Shown here: positions 14,864-21,871 of the stretch, in pieces
How the letters are laid out: each line of letters opens with the position of its first letter
How positions within the stretch are numbered: the stretch's first letter is position 1
Virus record (IMG/VR): IMGVR_UViG_3300042476_000542
Span: 1 to 46,851 of that record
Reading direction: 5' to 3' (one strand)
Source: a virus
DNA length: 46,851 nt
Notes under the pieces: generated by a model
What the model saw: only the letters and a program-made list of their open reading frames with translations
Databases searched by the model: none
What the model was told of the DNA's origin: nothing
Made by a program: the position numbers and the translations under genes

Positions 14864-15231
14864 TTGGCACCTCCTGTCGCTTTGGAAATGGCGGCGCGGG
14901 CGTTGATCATCGCGTCGTCCAGTTCGATAAGTGCTGCGGTGGTGATGGCGCGGCAATGAACGTCGACGGCGTTTGCCAGTCGCTCCAGCGCAACGAGCAG
15001 GTCAGGCGCGGCGGCGATCAGGCGGGCGTTGGCGGCGGCGCGTTCCGTCGGGTAATGCCGATACGATCCGCGCTCCCTTGAGAGCACGACCGCGACGCAA
15101 GTGGCCTCCACTGCATGAGGTTGTTCCCCGGTCAGTTCCGGCGCTCCTTGGATGGTGTCGCCGTCAATCACCCAATGTCCGGGCGTGTGCGCCGTCTGCG
15201 TCGCGACGGTGGTGGTGGTGGTGTTTTTCAT
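14860..15231 (-). CDS. Phage hypothetical protein with RLIAAAPDLL motif (123 aa)
   Basis: The second half (AANARLIAAAPDLLVALERLAN, then INARAAISKATGGAK) matches a very common phage and prophage family of unknown function that ends in this helical signature. The N-terminal half (TPGHWVIDGDTIQGAP) is likewise typical. Such genes usually sit in early, non-structural regions, as here. It carries AGGAGGT in its last codons, serving the next gene. Confidence 0.78.
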   Translation of the reverse strand: MKNTTTTTVATQTAHTPGHWVIDGDTIQGAPELTGEQPHAVEATCVAVVLSRERGSYRHYPTERAAANARLIAAAPDLLVALERLANAVDVHCRAITTAALIELDDAMINARAAISKATGGAK

Positions 15232-15249
15232 GGTGGAGTTGGTTGAGAG

Positions 15250-15492
15250 TTAGCCGACCAGTGCGATGAAACGCACATCCGCCGGGGCGAACCATTGGGT
15301 GTCGTCGTGATCGAGCGCGTCCTCGATGTGGCCGCCCTTCATGGTGCGATACAGCGAATTGACGCCGATCATCTTGAGCATGGTTTCGCCGTCGTGGTCT
15401 TCAACGGCGATCACTTTGCCGAGCCAGCCGCACTCGATGGAGCGGGCATAGCGGGCGATGTAATTGGATGCGGGGGCTTGTGTGGTTTTCAT
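15250..15492 (-). CDS. Hypothetical protein (80 aa)
   Basis: The start at 15492 (MKTTQAPASNYIARY) follows a Thr/Gln-rich untranslated-looking stretch; a longer frame to 15549 overlaps the previous gene. It contains a beta-rich segment (GKVIAVEDHDGETMLKMIGV) and acidic His/Asp-rich residues (EDALDHDDTQWF). No family is recognised. Confidence 0.65.
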   Translation of the reverse strand: MKTTQAPASNYIARYARSIECGWLGKVIAVEDHDGETMLKMIGVNSLYRTMKGGHIEDALDHDDTQWFAPADVRFIALVG

Positions 15493-15514
15493 GGTTTGGG
15501 TTTGGTTGAGAGAG

Positions 15515-15679
15515 TTAGCGGGCGCCGCACTTGCAGCAGTGGGACGCACCGCGGAGAACGGTGTGCAGGCCGTGAGTGGCCGCGACGCATTCGCCGACGG
15601 ACTGAGTGAGGGCGACCGATGCGCTGCGATCGATGCGGCTGATCATGATGGGCGGGCGGGGGTTGGCGGTGGTGTGCAT
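15515..15679 (-). CDS. Small Cys-rich hypothetical protein (54 aa)
   Basis: First gene of the leftward unit, starting at ATG 15679. A sigma70-like promoter lies 35 nt upstream, leaving almost no leader. The C terminus has HCCKCGAR, a possible metal-binding knuckle. No family is recognised. The longer frame back to 15736 would cover the promoter and operator and is less likely. Confidence 0.58.
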   Translation of the reverse strand: MHTTANPRPPIMISRIDRSASVALTQSVGECVAATHGLHTVLRGASHCCKCGAR

Positions 15680-15686
15680 GGATGGG

Positions 15687-15714
15687 AGTATGCAACAAAG
15701 TGAAAACCGCGCAA
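15687..15714 (-). promoter_or_regulatory. Sigma70-like promoter of the leftward unit
   Basis: On the minus strand TTGCGC (15714-15709) and CATACT (15692-15687) are separated by 16 nt. The predicted transcript start is at or next to the ATG at 15679, so the message would be nearly leaderless. It abuts the inverted-repeat operator at 15721. Confidence 0.55.
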
Positions 15715-15720
15715 GAATTA

Positions 15721-15766
15721 TTTTCGTAAAGTGCAATTTTACCTATGAAAAAAAGATTTACGAAAA
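15721..15766. promoter_or_regulatory. Inverted-repeat operator between divergent units
   Basis: TTTTCGTAAA at 15721-15730 and its exact reverse complement TTTACGAAAA at 15757-15766, in an AT-rich stretch unlike its surroundings. It lies between the leftward promoter and the Xre-family gene at 15815, the usual place for operators controlled by that regulator. Confidence 0.6.
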
Positions 15767-15814
15767 GCGAAACGAGCACTTGCCAGCGTTGCGAATTTGT
15801 GAAAGCGTGGAGCG

Positions 15815-16207
15815 ATGAAAAAGAAAAAGCAACCAGCGAAAAAAATGATCAACTACCGAGACCTGTCACCCGATGAGCAGGCGAAGACGGAAAAGGATAT
15901 GGGCTTCGGAGTCGATCATGGACCACGACCCGATCCGGCTCCGTTCGCGCACAAGCTGAAGACCGAGCGCCTCCGCGCGGGCCTCACACAGACCGAGTGC
16001 GCCAGGCTGTTGGACGTGTCGCTTCACACGATTTGCAAGTGGGAGAAAGGGGCGAGCGCGCTTTCGCTCACACAAGAAGCGGCACTCGGCAGACTGCGCG
16101 GAGCGAAGCCCGCGGTGCCCTCGCTCCAGCAGCAGTTGAGCGCGATGCCGCGGGCGAAGCTGGAGCGGCTCGCGGCCTCGTTGGTGAAGGGCGAAAATAA
16201 AAAGTGA
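15815..16207 (+). CDS. Xre-family helix-turn-helix regulator
   Basis: The helix-turn-helix is FAHKLKTERLRAGLTQTECA followed by RLLDVSLHTICKWEKGASAL (about residues 44-84), a standard Xre/Cro-type DNA-binding domain. The N terminus is very basic; ATG 15845 (MINYRDLSPDEQ) is an alternative start giving a cleaner N terminus. The C terminus is helical and may dimerise. It probably binds the inverted repeat 50 nt upstream and controls the divergent units, acting as a lysogeny or early-timing regulator (inference). No integrase is in the window, so lysogeny is unproven. Confidence 0.85.
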   Translation: MKKKKQPAKKMINYRDLSPDEQAKTEKDMGFGVDHGPRPDPAPFAHKLKTERLRAGLTQTECARLLDVSLHTICKWEKGASALSLTQEAALGRLRGAKPAVPSLQQQLSAMPRAKLERLAASLVKGENKK

Positions 16208-16250
16208 AAATCGTTCTTGCGATCGTTTCCATATTGTGAAAGAGTGCGGC

Positions 16251-16571
16251 ATGAACAAGACCAACACCAACACCAGCGCGGCCCGCGATGCAGGGCACCC
16301 ATTGAACCGCCTCCGCCATCGCGTCACCGCCGCGATCGAGCGCGGTGATGCGGTCGCTATCGTGGAGCGGCCCGCGCCGGAGCCGTTGACGCTTCACCGC
16401 TTCGCGCGGGAAATCGTCACGCAGTGCGACGGCGATCTGGATGATGCACAGTTTCGCGCGTATGTTCGTTTCCGCGCCGAGAAGGTCCTAAGCGACATTC
16501 CCGATCCATCCGCCGAGATTGCCCGCTTGCGCGCAGCCCACACCGCCCTCGCCGGAAAGGGGGACAAGTGA
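16251..16571 (+). CDS. Hypothetical protein (106 aa)
   Basis: ATG 16251 is preferred over GTG 16236; a TTGCGA hexamer lies 34 nt upstream of the ATG. The product begins MNKTNTNTSAARDAGHPLNR, then becomes helical with several acidic and basic stretches (LTLHRFAREIVTQCDGDLD). No family is recognised. Coupled by GTGA to the next gene. Confidence 0.62.
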   Translation: MNKTNTNTSAARDAGHPLNRLRHRVTAAIERGDAVAIVERPAPEPLTLHRFAREIVTQCDGDLDDAQFRAYVRFRAEKVLSDIPDPSAEIARLRAAHTALAGKGDK

Positions 16572-16765
16572 GCGTCGCTCCACTGACAAAGGCGCAGCTT
16601 CGGAAGGAAATCACCAAGGTGAAGTTTGACATTCGTTACGCCGAGATTCACCACGGTTACAACAGCCCGCAGCGCGCCGAGGTGATCAAGCGACACACGG
16701 CCCTGCAAATGGCCCTTGGCGCAATCGAGCTTCGTGAACTCGGAATTGAACCCGTGAAATCGTAG
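16568..16765 (+). CDS. Small helical hypothetical protein (65 aa, GTG start)
   Basis: The GTG start overlaps the upstream stop as GTGA. Almost entirely charged helices (LTKAQLRKEITKVKFDIRY, RAEVIKRHTALQMALGAIEL). No family is recognised. Confidence 0.62.
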   Translation: MSVAPLTKAQLRKEITKVKFDIRYAEIHHGYNSPQRAEVIKRHTALQMALGAIELRELGIEPVKS

Positions 16766-16812
16766 TGCGGACACAACTCAACGCCGAGCGCAAAAAAAGA
16801 AGGAAACAGCCA

Positions 16813-17433
16813 ATGAGCCGACACGCTGACACATTTTTCCGGCGGGAGCCGATTTACCGCGCAATGTCGGACATGCCGGAGCTGACGCACTGGCGAGACC
16901 GAGGGCGACCGTGGACGCCGGAGCAAAGCGACGTGATCGCATGGGTGCTCGAGCGGTTCCCGAAACTGAGCATGGAGGAGTCGCGCAAGATTTGCTCCTC
17001 GACGAAGGGCAAAGGCGTCGTGGAGTTCACTTCGGGGAAACTCTGGCGAGGCACTGAGGACACACGGCGCCTCGACCAGATATGCGAGCTCCTCAGGAAG
17101 CGAGGGCAGACCACCAAGGCGCGGCGAAAGCCCAAGCAGCGCGCGGCGAAGCCCGCGCAGCGCAGCACGACACCGGCTCTGTCTCCCGTCCCGCGAGTCC
17201 GCACCAACGACCGCATGGCCGCGGCACTCGTCGTGTGCCAGCGATGGAGGAAGGCGAGCAAGGTGCCAGCGTGGACCTTCGCGGACCTCGTTCGCTCGTT
17301 CGTGATCCACTCGGGCGACGGGAAAGCCGACACCATGCGACGCTACATCCGAGCCCTGCACGCGGCCGGATGGCTCGTCAAGGACGCGGATGGAATGCTC
17401 TCAGCCGCACCAACGGCACCGCCGACACCGTAA
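16813..17433 (+). CDS. Hypothetical protein with basic linker and winged-helix-like C terminus
   Basis: ATG 16813 has AAGAAGGA upstream at good spacing and is preferred over GTG 16765. The N-terminal domain (about 1-85) includes WTPEQSDVIAWVLERF and KGVVEFTSGKLWRG. A strongly basic linker (KARRKPKQRAAKPAQR) follows. The C-terminal domain (TFADLVRSFVIHSGD, TMRRYIRALHAAGWLVKD) looks like a winged helix. The layout suggests a DNA-binding regulator or replication accessory protein, but I recognise no family. It is the last gene before a terminator. Confidence 0.68.
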   Translation: MSRHADTFFRREPIYRAMSDMPELTHWRDRGRPWTPEQSDVIAWVLERFPKLSMEESRKICSSTKGKGVVEFTSGKLWRGTEDTRRLDQICELLRKRGQTTKARRKPKQRAAKPAQRSTTPALSPVPRVRTNDRMAAALVVCQRWRKASKVPAWTFADLVRSFVIHSGDGKADTMRRYIRALHAAGWLVKDADGMLSAAPTAPPTP

Positions 17434-17449
17434 GCTAGCCGCTCCAAGC

Positions 17450-17483
17450 AAGCCCGGCCTGCACGCAGCACGCCGGGCTTTTT
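17450..17483 (+). terminator. Intrinsic terminator
   Basis: AAGCCCGGC pairs with GCCGGGCTT around a 13-nt loop, followed by a short T run, 17 nt after the stop of the gene at 16813. It ends the regulator operon. Confidence 0.85.
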
Positions 17484-17588
17484 GCTGCCTCAGTCAAAAG
17501 GTTAAGGTATGTTAGAAGGGACGATTCGGGATGAATTTAAGGATGAATCATAAACCGTCCCGCGGGGGGCTCACACGGTGGGATGAAT

Positions 17589-17641
17589 GGAGGGATAATA
17601 GGTTGTTGTTTCCTAAGAGGGAAACAACCAACCATCCCTCC
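17589..17641. repeat. Long imperfect hairpin (53 nt)
   Basis: The outer arms GGAGGGAT and ATCCCTCC are perfect; the inner arms around TTGTTTCC-TAAGA-GGGAAACAA also pair. It is flanked on each side by GGGACG/CGTCCC motifs. Confidence 0.72.
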
Positions 17642-17983
17642 AATCGTCCCTCCAGTGAGCGGCGCATTTTTTTGGGGTCTCGGAAAAACTCAAAAACAAA
17701 ACCGTCCCTAAATCCGTCCCGCCGATTCGAGGAGAAATCAGACGCTCAAAACCTGCACGCCGGAAAGCAGGGGCTGGGACAAGCCGGGGATCGGATTCCA
17801 CCAGACCGCGCACGCCTTCGCGAGCCTTGCCGCCGCCCTGCCGCGTTCGGTATTCCACCAAGGGCAGGACAGCGGGCGACGAATAAAAAGCCCGTGGCGG
17901 GGCGTACAGCGCGTCGGATTTTTGGCGATCTGGCCGGAATTGGGCGTTTCGGGGCTTTTTGCGGGTTCGGGCCGCGGCCGGAC

Positions 17984-18007
17984 CATTTTGTTGACGCCAA
18001 CAAAATG
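17984..18007. repeat. Perfect 10-bp-arm palindrome
   Basis: CATTTTGTTG-ACGC-CAACAAAATG, AT-rich arms within GC-rich DNA. It is directly followed by the tandem repeat at 18007. Typical of a protein-binding site; no T-run for termination on the plus strand. Confidence 0.7.
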
Positions 18008-18028
18008 ATGACGGGGCGATGACGGGGC
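18007..18028. repeat. Tandem duplication of an 11-mer
   Basis: Two adjoining copies of GATGACGGGGC, the first sharing its first base with the palindrome before it. Confidence 0.7.
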
Positions 18029-18881
18029 GCCAATATCGCACCTCGACCCCCGAGCTGCGATACAGGCCAGAAGGTTCGCGCACCTTTATTACGGAAGAAG
18101 CGTGAAAAGCCCAAAAAACAACAGGCAGACCGTGATCGGGAAATCGAAAACTCCACACGGGGGGCCAAGCCTGCGCGCGAGGCGCGGGCGTGGGCATGGA
18201 CGGCGAACATCGGGTCGGCGGAAGGCCAGGTGCCGGAGCGTGGTCACGGGTAGTCACACGGAAGCCGGAGCTTGACCGCGGTCTCGATGCTCGTCCACGA
18301 TGCCAGCCGAGCCGGATCCGGTGCTCGAGCGAATCGCGACCGGAATGCTGTAATTACCATAACGGAAAGACCGCCGGAAGTTATGGAAATTAGAGCGAAT
18401 GCCGTAAGCGTCTCGGAATCAGCGACTTAGCAAAAGTGATAACATCCCACAATAGACAAAAAATCAAATTGAAACCGAAAAGCGAAAACCACCGACCGAC
18501 GACCGCGGCCTCGACCGCCGAGCTGCACACCGTCCGCCTGCCTCGGTTTCCAATCCGACCTCGGCATCCGCTCAGCATGTTCGCGATTGCGTCGGCGACC
18601 ACGGCCCACGGTGCCGGCCGGGGCGGATGGGCAGACGTTCCATGCCGCCCGCTCCCGCCCACGGGCGATCTCGGGTTCACTTAACTGCCCCTCTCCCACT
18701 CGCAAAAATCTCCCGTGTCGAAGCCCCCTTTTCCTCTGAAACATGAACGCGAAATTCCCTCATCTTTTTCGCCCAAAAATTTCCAGAAAAACGGCCCGTG
18801 TCGAAGGCCCAACAGGGGGAGGCGAATTTTCCGCCATAAAAACAGCTTGACGAAAGCCGTTAATTTGCGGACAACCGAGCC

Positions 18882-19349
18882 ATGCCCGAGCCAAAGCCTG
18901 AGCCTCAGACCGTGAAAGTGCCGCTGATTGCGGACCACGTTCAGCGTGCGCGGGAGTGGCGCGTGAAGGGTGGAAAGTCGCACTCGAAGGCGCACATGTC
19001 TGAGATGGGGAAAAAAGGGTGGGAAGCGCGGAAGAAGAAGATGCACAGAGGGGTGCCGTTCAACCAGATTTGGCGGTATCGGAAGTGCTTTCAGGGGACG
19101 CCAAAGGGGCTGGACAAGGGGACGTTGCCGGTGGTGCCGCCGTCGCCGACGAACCCTGAGATCAAGTGCCCGACGGAGCGGTGCAACTACTCGATGATCG
19201 CGAGCGACCGTGTGGCGAGGGTGATGCACGAGTATCGGGCGTTTCGGTTTGAGTGCCCGAGGTGCGGGAAGAAGGCGATTGTTCGCCGTGGGAAAAAAAG
19301 CACGATCGGGGCGTTTTTCGCGTGCCGAGTGGAGGCTGTGAAGGAATGA
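18882..19349 (+). CDS. Zinc-ribbon hypothetical protein (155 aa)
   Basis: First gene of the packaging operon. The N-terminal half is basic (REWRVKGGKSHSKAHMSEMG, KKGWEARKKKMHRG), suited to DNA contact. The C-terminal half has two Cys pairs, CPTERC and CPRCG, forming a probable zinc ribbon. Its place two genes before the terminase small subunit suggests a packaging or late-transcription role, but no family is recognised. TTGACG lies 35 nt before its ATG. Ends by ATGA overlap. Confidence 0.72.
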   Translation: MPEPKPEPQTVKVPLIADHVQRAREWRVKGGKSHSKAHMSEMGKKGWEARKKKMHRGVPFNQIWRYRKCFQGTPKGLDKGTLPVVPPSPTNPEIKCPTERCNYSMIASDRVARVMHEYRAFRFECPRCGKKAIVRRGKKSTIGAFFACRVEAVKE

Positions 19350-19603
19350 ATATGCCCGCGCCCACACCTGAGACGGACGCAATGTTCACGGACAATGTGC
19401 CCGAGGACGCGCAAATCGTGGCCTTCTGCGAGCGGCTGGAGCGCGAGCGCAACGCAGCCCGCGCCGAGCGGGAGAAAATCCGCGAGTGGGCGGGGCGCTG
19501 TCAGCAGGAGATGGAGCACCAGGCGCGGATTGCGATGGATTTCAAATCCGAGCGGGACGCACTCCTTACCGAACTCGACGAAGCCGCAAAGGGGAACGCA
19601 TGA
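19346..19603 (+). CDS. Short coiled-coil phage protein (85 aa)
   Basis: ATG 19346 overlaps the previous stop. It begins MNMPAPTPETDAMFTDN and is then almost wholly coiled coil (CERLERERNAARAEREKIR, MDFKSERDALLTELDEA). Proteins of this pattern are frequent in phages and have no known function. Coupled by ATGA to the terminase small subunit. Confidence 0.7.
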   Translation: MNMPAPTPETDAMFTDNVPEDAQIVAFCERLERERNAARAEREKIREWAGRCQQEMEHQARIAMDFKSERDALLTELDEAAKGNA

Positions 19604-20319
19604 GCGGACGCCCGCGATCGAGGCAGCGCGAGGAGGACGAATACGCGAACGTGGAGCCGCCGCCGGAAGTGCCCGGGCAGTCTTGGATTGACGACATGGT
19701 GCAGAAAACGCGGGAGCCGGAGCCGATGGAAACGGAACCGCTGATGCCGGGCGAGGTGGATGAGGAAGTGGAGTTGCATCCGGTGGCGGAGCCGAAGGAG
19801 CCGCGGAGCAAGTCGGCGGCGTTGCTGCGCCGGCTGCCGCCGGAGATCATGAAGTATCTCGGGGCGTTGCGTGCGTGCCCGGCGCCTGCGATGGCGCGGA
19901 AGGCGGCGGGTGTCAGTGGCGTGAAGCTGGCATATTGGCGGCGCGTGCCTGGGTTTTCGGATTTGGAGCGGGAAGCGACGAGTGACGCGAAGGACACGCT
20001 GCTCGCGTCGGCCTACAACCGGGCCGTGCACGGGGTGGTGAAGCCGGTGTTCCAACTTGGGAACCTGGTGGGCTACGAGCGGGAGTATTCGGACAAGCTC
20101 ATGGAAGTTCTGCTGAAAGGGATGCGGGAGGAGTTCAAGCCGGAGCAGCCGAAGGAGGCCGGGACCACGACCAACATTGTCATCACGGATCCGGCGGCGA
20201 TTGCGGACGTGGTGCGTCGGCTGAGTCCGACGAGCCAGCCGAAGCAAGCGCAGGCGATCGAGATTGAAGCGCCGAAGCCCATTGCGACACCCAACCCTCC
20301 GCCGGGGAGTGAATTTTGA
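19600..20319 (+). CDS. Terminase small subunit-like protein
   Basis: Recognises phage DNA for packaging. The central part reads ACPAPAMARKAAGVSGVKLA (helix-turn-helix of terminase small subunits), then YNRAVHGVVKPVFQLGNLVG and YSDKLMEVLLKGMREEF, the usual end of this family. The N-terminal 75 residues are acidic and disordered, and the C-terminal tail is Pro/Glu-rich. At 239 aa it is slightly long for the family because of these tails. The large subunit lies five genes downstream, with a metalloprotease and small genes inserted between them. Start at ATG 19600 by overlap. Confidence 0.78.
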   Translation: MSGRPRSRQREEDEYANVEPPPEVPGQSWIDDMVQKTREPEPMETEPLMPGEVDEEVELHPVAEPKEPRSKSAALLRRLPPEIMKYLGALRACPAPAMARKAAGVSGVKLAYWRRVPGFSDLEREATSDAKDTLLASAYNRAVHGVVKPVFQLGNLVGYEREYSDKLMEVLLKGMREEFKPEQPKEAGTTTNIVITDPAAIADVVRRLSPTSQPKQAQAIEIEAPKPIATPNPPPGSEF

Positions 20320-20329
20320 AATCCGAACC

Positions 20330-20656
20330 ATGAACCGACTCCAACCGATTGAAACAGAGGGCCAGAACCACGACGAAGCGCGGAAGATGGGGCGATTTGT
20401 CGCCTCGGTCGAAGTCATCAACTCGAGCGTGGAGGATGCGCGCGCGGTGATGAGCGGGATCGTCGTGCTCGAGGCCGTGACGCGCGACGGCATCATTCAC
20501 TACGTGGCGCTGTGCGAGCAGTTCGCCGCGTTGGAGAATGGCGATGGCATTCCCGAGTATCGCGCGCTCATCGCGAAGCAGGACGGCAAGATCGTGTCGG
20601 TGCGGTGGGAGATGGTCGAAGCGCCGAGCACGCGCCGGCTGAATTGGGACAACTGA
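20330..20656 (+). CDS. Hypothetical protein (108 aa)
   Basis: The start at 20330 lies in the junction sequence AAATCCGAACCATGA. The product begins MNRLQPIETEGQNHDEARKM and has a beta-rich centre (VLEAVTRDGIIHYVALCEQF). Probably soluble; no family is recognised. Confidence 0.65.
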   Translation: MNRLQPIETEGQNHDEARKMGRFVASVEVINSSVEDARAVMSGIVVLEAVTRDGIIHYVALCEQFAALENGDGIPEYRALIAKQDGKIVSVRWEMVEAPSTRRLNWDN

Positions 20657-20676
20657 CAATCATCATGGAGCCAAGC

Positions 20677-20991
20677 ATGACGAACTACATTCTTGTGAAC
20701 GAAGCCATGCGGCTCGCCAGGGATGTTAAGAACCAGCACGAACAGGAGCCAGTGCCAACAGTGGAGCTGCATGGCATAACCGACGCAAAGCAAGGAAGCC
20801 GCGTTCTTTTCAAGGTCACGCCATCCATCGCCGGGAAAACGATCACGCTCGACATCGAGAACAGCCTTGGTGCTGCGGCAGGCTTTTCAGCCACGCTGAC
20901 GCGCAAGTTTCTCGACACTGAGGACCGAGCGATCCGTGCCGCGCTCGTCGCGCTCGGATGGACGCCGCCGCCGGAAAAATCCGAACCATGA
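20677..20991 (+). CDS. Hypothetical protein (104 aa)
   Basis: ATG 20677 is preceded by GGAG at a 6-nt spacing; ATG 20665 is an alternative, adding four residues. It begins MTNYILVNEAMRLARDV, has a beta-rich middle (KVTPSIAGKTITLDIEN) and ends PPPEKSEP in the same AAATCCGAACCATGA junction as the gene before. Function unknown. Confidence 0.62.
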   Translation: MTNYILVNEAMRLARDVKNQHEQEPVPTVELHGITDAKQGSRVLFKVTPSIAGKTITLDIENSLGAAAGFSATLTRKFLDTEDRAIRAALVALGWTPPPEKSEP

Positions 20992-21476
20992 CCGGACTCA
21001 AAATCGCGCAACGCATGATTCGCCTTCTGCCCGGAGTCACCGCCGGGGTCGGAACGTGTGACTGGTATGAGCCGCGCATCCGGCGTGTGCATCTGAGCCC
21101 GCGCACGGCGCGCGGAGAGGACATGCGCGCCCTTGCTTGCGCCGCGCATGAGGCGGCGCACGCGGTTCAGCACGTCCGGCTTCACGGGATCAGCTTCCGT
21201 GTGTGGCAATCGTGGCCGGTGCAGTCGCCGCTTGTTCCGCTCGGGCTTTTTTCCGCGACGCTCGCGGCGGTGGCGATGAAGTGGCATCCGTGGCCGGTGG
21301 CGATCTTCGCGGCGTGCGTGGCACTGGGGCGCGTGGCCGCAGTGATGCTCATGGAGTGGGAAGCGAGCACGATCGCGCTCGGCTGGCTGAAGCTCCACGG
21401 CTTCGAGCATCCTGACTCCGCGCACTATCTGCGCCGACTGTGGCGCTCCTATCTCTGGATCGCGATTGGACTCTAA
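20988..21476 (+). CDS. Membrane zinc metallopeptidase, YugP-like
   Basis: The zinc-binding helix is CAAHEAAHAVQH (HExxH form), and a downstream glutamate in MEWEAST matches the third ligand position of YugP-type peptidases (usually E-F-x-A-S). Two hydrophobic segments (VPLGLFSATLAAVAM and AIFAACVALGRVAAVML) suggest anchoring in the inner membrane. YugP-type enzymes have no defined substrate. At 162 aa it is shorter than cellular homologues, which are about 220. Its location between the terminase subunits is unusual; it could act on the host envelope or on a virion protein (inference). Confidence 0.75.
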   Translation: MTGLKIAQRMIRLLPGVTAGVGTCDWYEPRIRRVHLSPRTARGEDMRALACAAHEAAHAVQHVRLHGISFRVWQSWPVQSPLVPLGLFSATLAAVAMKWHPWPVAIFAACVALGRVAAVMLMEWEASTIALGWLKLHGFEHPDSAHYLRRLWRSYLWIAIGL

Positions 21477-21523
21477 ACCACAACGAATAAACTCACCATA
21501 ATTACAGCGCTTTAATCCCAAAC

Positions 21524-21871
21524 ATGAAAACCGTACTCACAGAAAAATCCGACGTTGAAATCGCCGAGCTTCTTTTGAACGATGAAGTGAATAACAACGC
21601 CGTCTTTATCGCCGCGCTCATTCGCGAAGCACTTTCGCGGCTTTTGCTGTGTAAGGCAAGGGAGGTTAATTTGCTTCATCATGAAACGCTTGAAAGAACG
21701 AATCACGGAACCGATTGGTGTCTCGGTCGCGAGTTCCTGCACAAAGGAAAGCGGGAATGGGTAGGATTTAGCTGGACCCAGGATTCCTCATCCACACAAC
21801 TCGACAAGCTCATGCAGGCTAGGGCCGCGCTACCTGAGCTTATTCAAAAATTCATCGAAGAGCATCCGTGA
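21524..21871 (+). CDS. Hypothetical protein (115 aa)
   Basis: Starts after a 47-nt AT-rich gap. Begins MKTVLTEKSDVEIAELLLND, with an acidic-hydrophobic helix and a WVGFSWTQD strand near the middle. Codon use is less GC-rich than its neighbours, hinting at a different origin. No family is recognised. It overlaps the terminase by GTGA. Confidence 0.65.
   Translation: MKTVLTEKSDVEIAELLLNDEVNNNAVFIAALIREALSRLLLCKAREVNLLHHETLERTNHGTDWCLGREFLHKGKREWVGFSWTQDSSSTQLDKLMQARAALPELIQKFIEEHP

Larger units (their letters stand above)
17484..18846. other. About 1.36-kb region without a convincing gene
   Basis: Open frames on both strands here have poor composition, no family match and no coupling to neighbours. 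Instead the region holds repeated GTCCC/GGGAC motifs (17518, 17555, 17646, 17702, 17713), three GGATGAAT copies, a long hairpin, a perfect palindrome and a tandem 11-mer. The second half (about 18050-18840) shows no clear structure and could contain decayed coding sequence. Candidate roles are a replication origin, a packaging site or a control region before the late operon (inference). Confidence 0.55.

Noticed and set aside
15745-15876. 43-codon plus-strand ORF with CQRCEF upstream of the Xre regulator
   Set aside because: It contains an arm of the inverted-repeat operator and overlaps the regulator start in a different frame; I could not support it over a regulatory sequence.
17531-18022. 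163-codon plus-strand ORF in the structured region
   Set aside because: It lacks ribosome-binding context and family resemblance, runs through the hairpins, and its residue composition is Arg/Pro/Ser-rich, like non-coding GC-rich DNA.
18847-18866. TTGACG with TTAATTT as a normal -35/-10 promoter for the gene at 18882
   Set aside because: The two elements are only 8 nt apart; a proper 17-nt spacing gives a poor -10.
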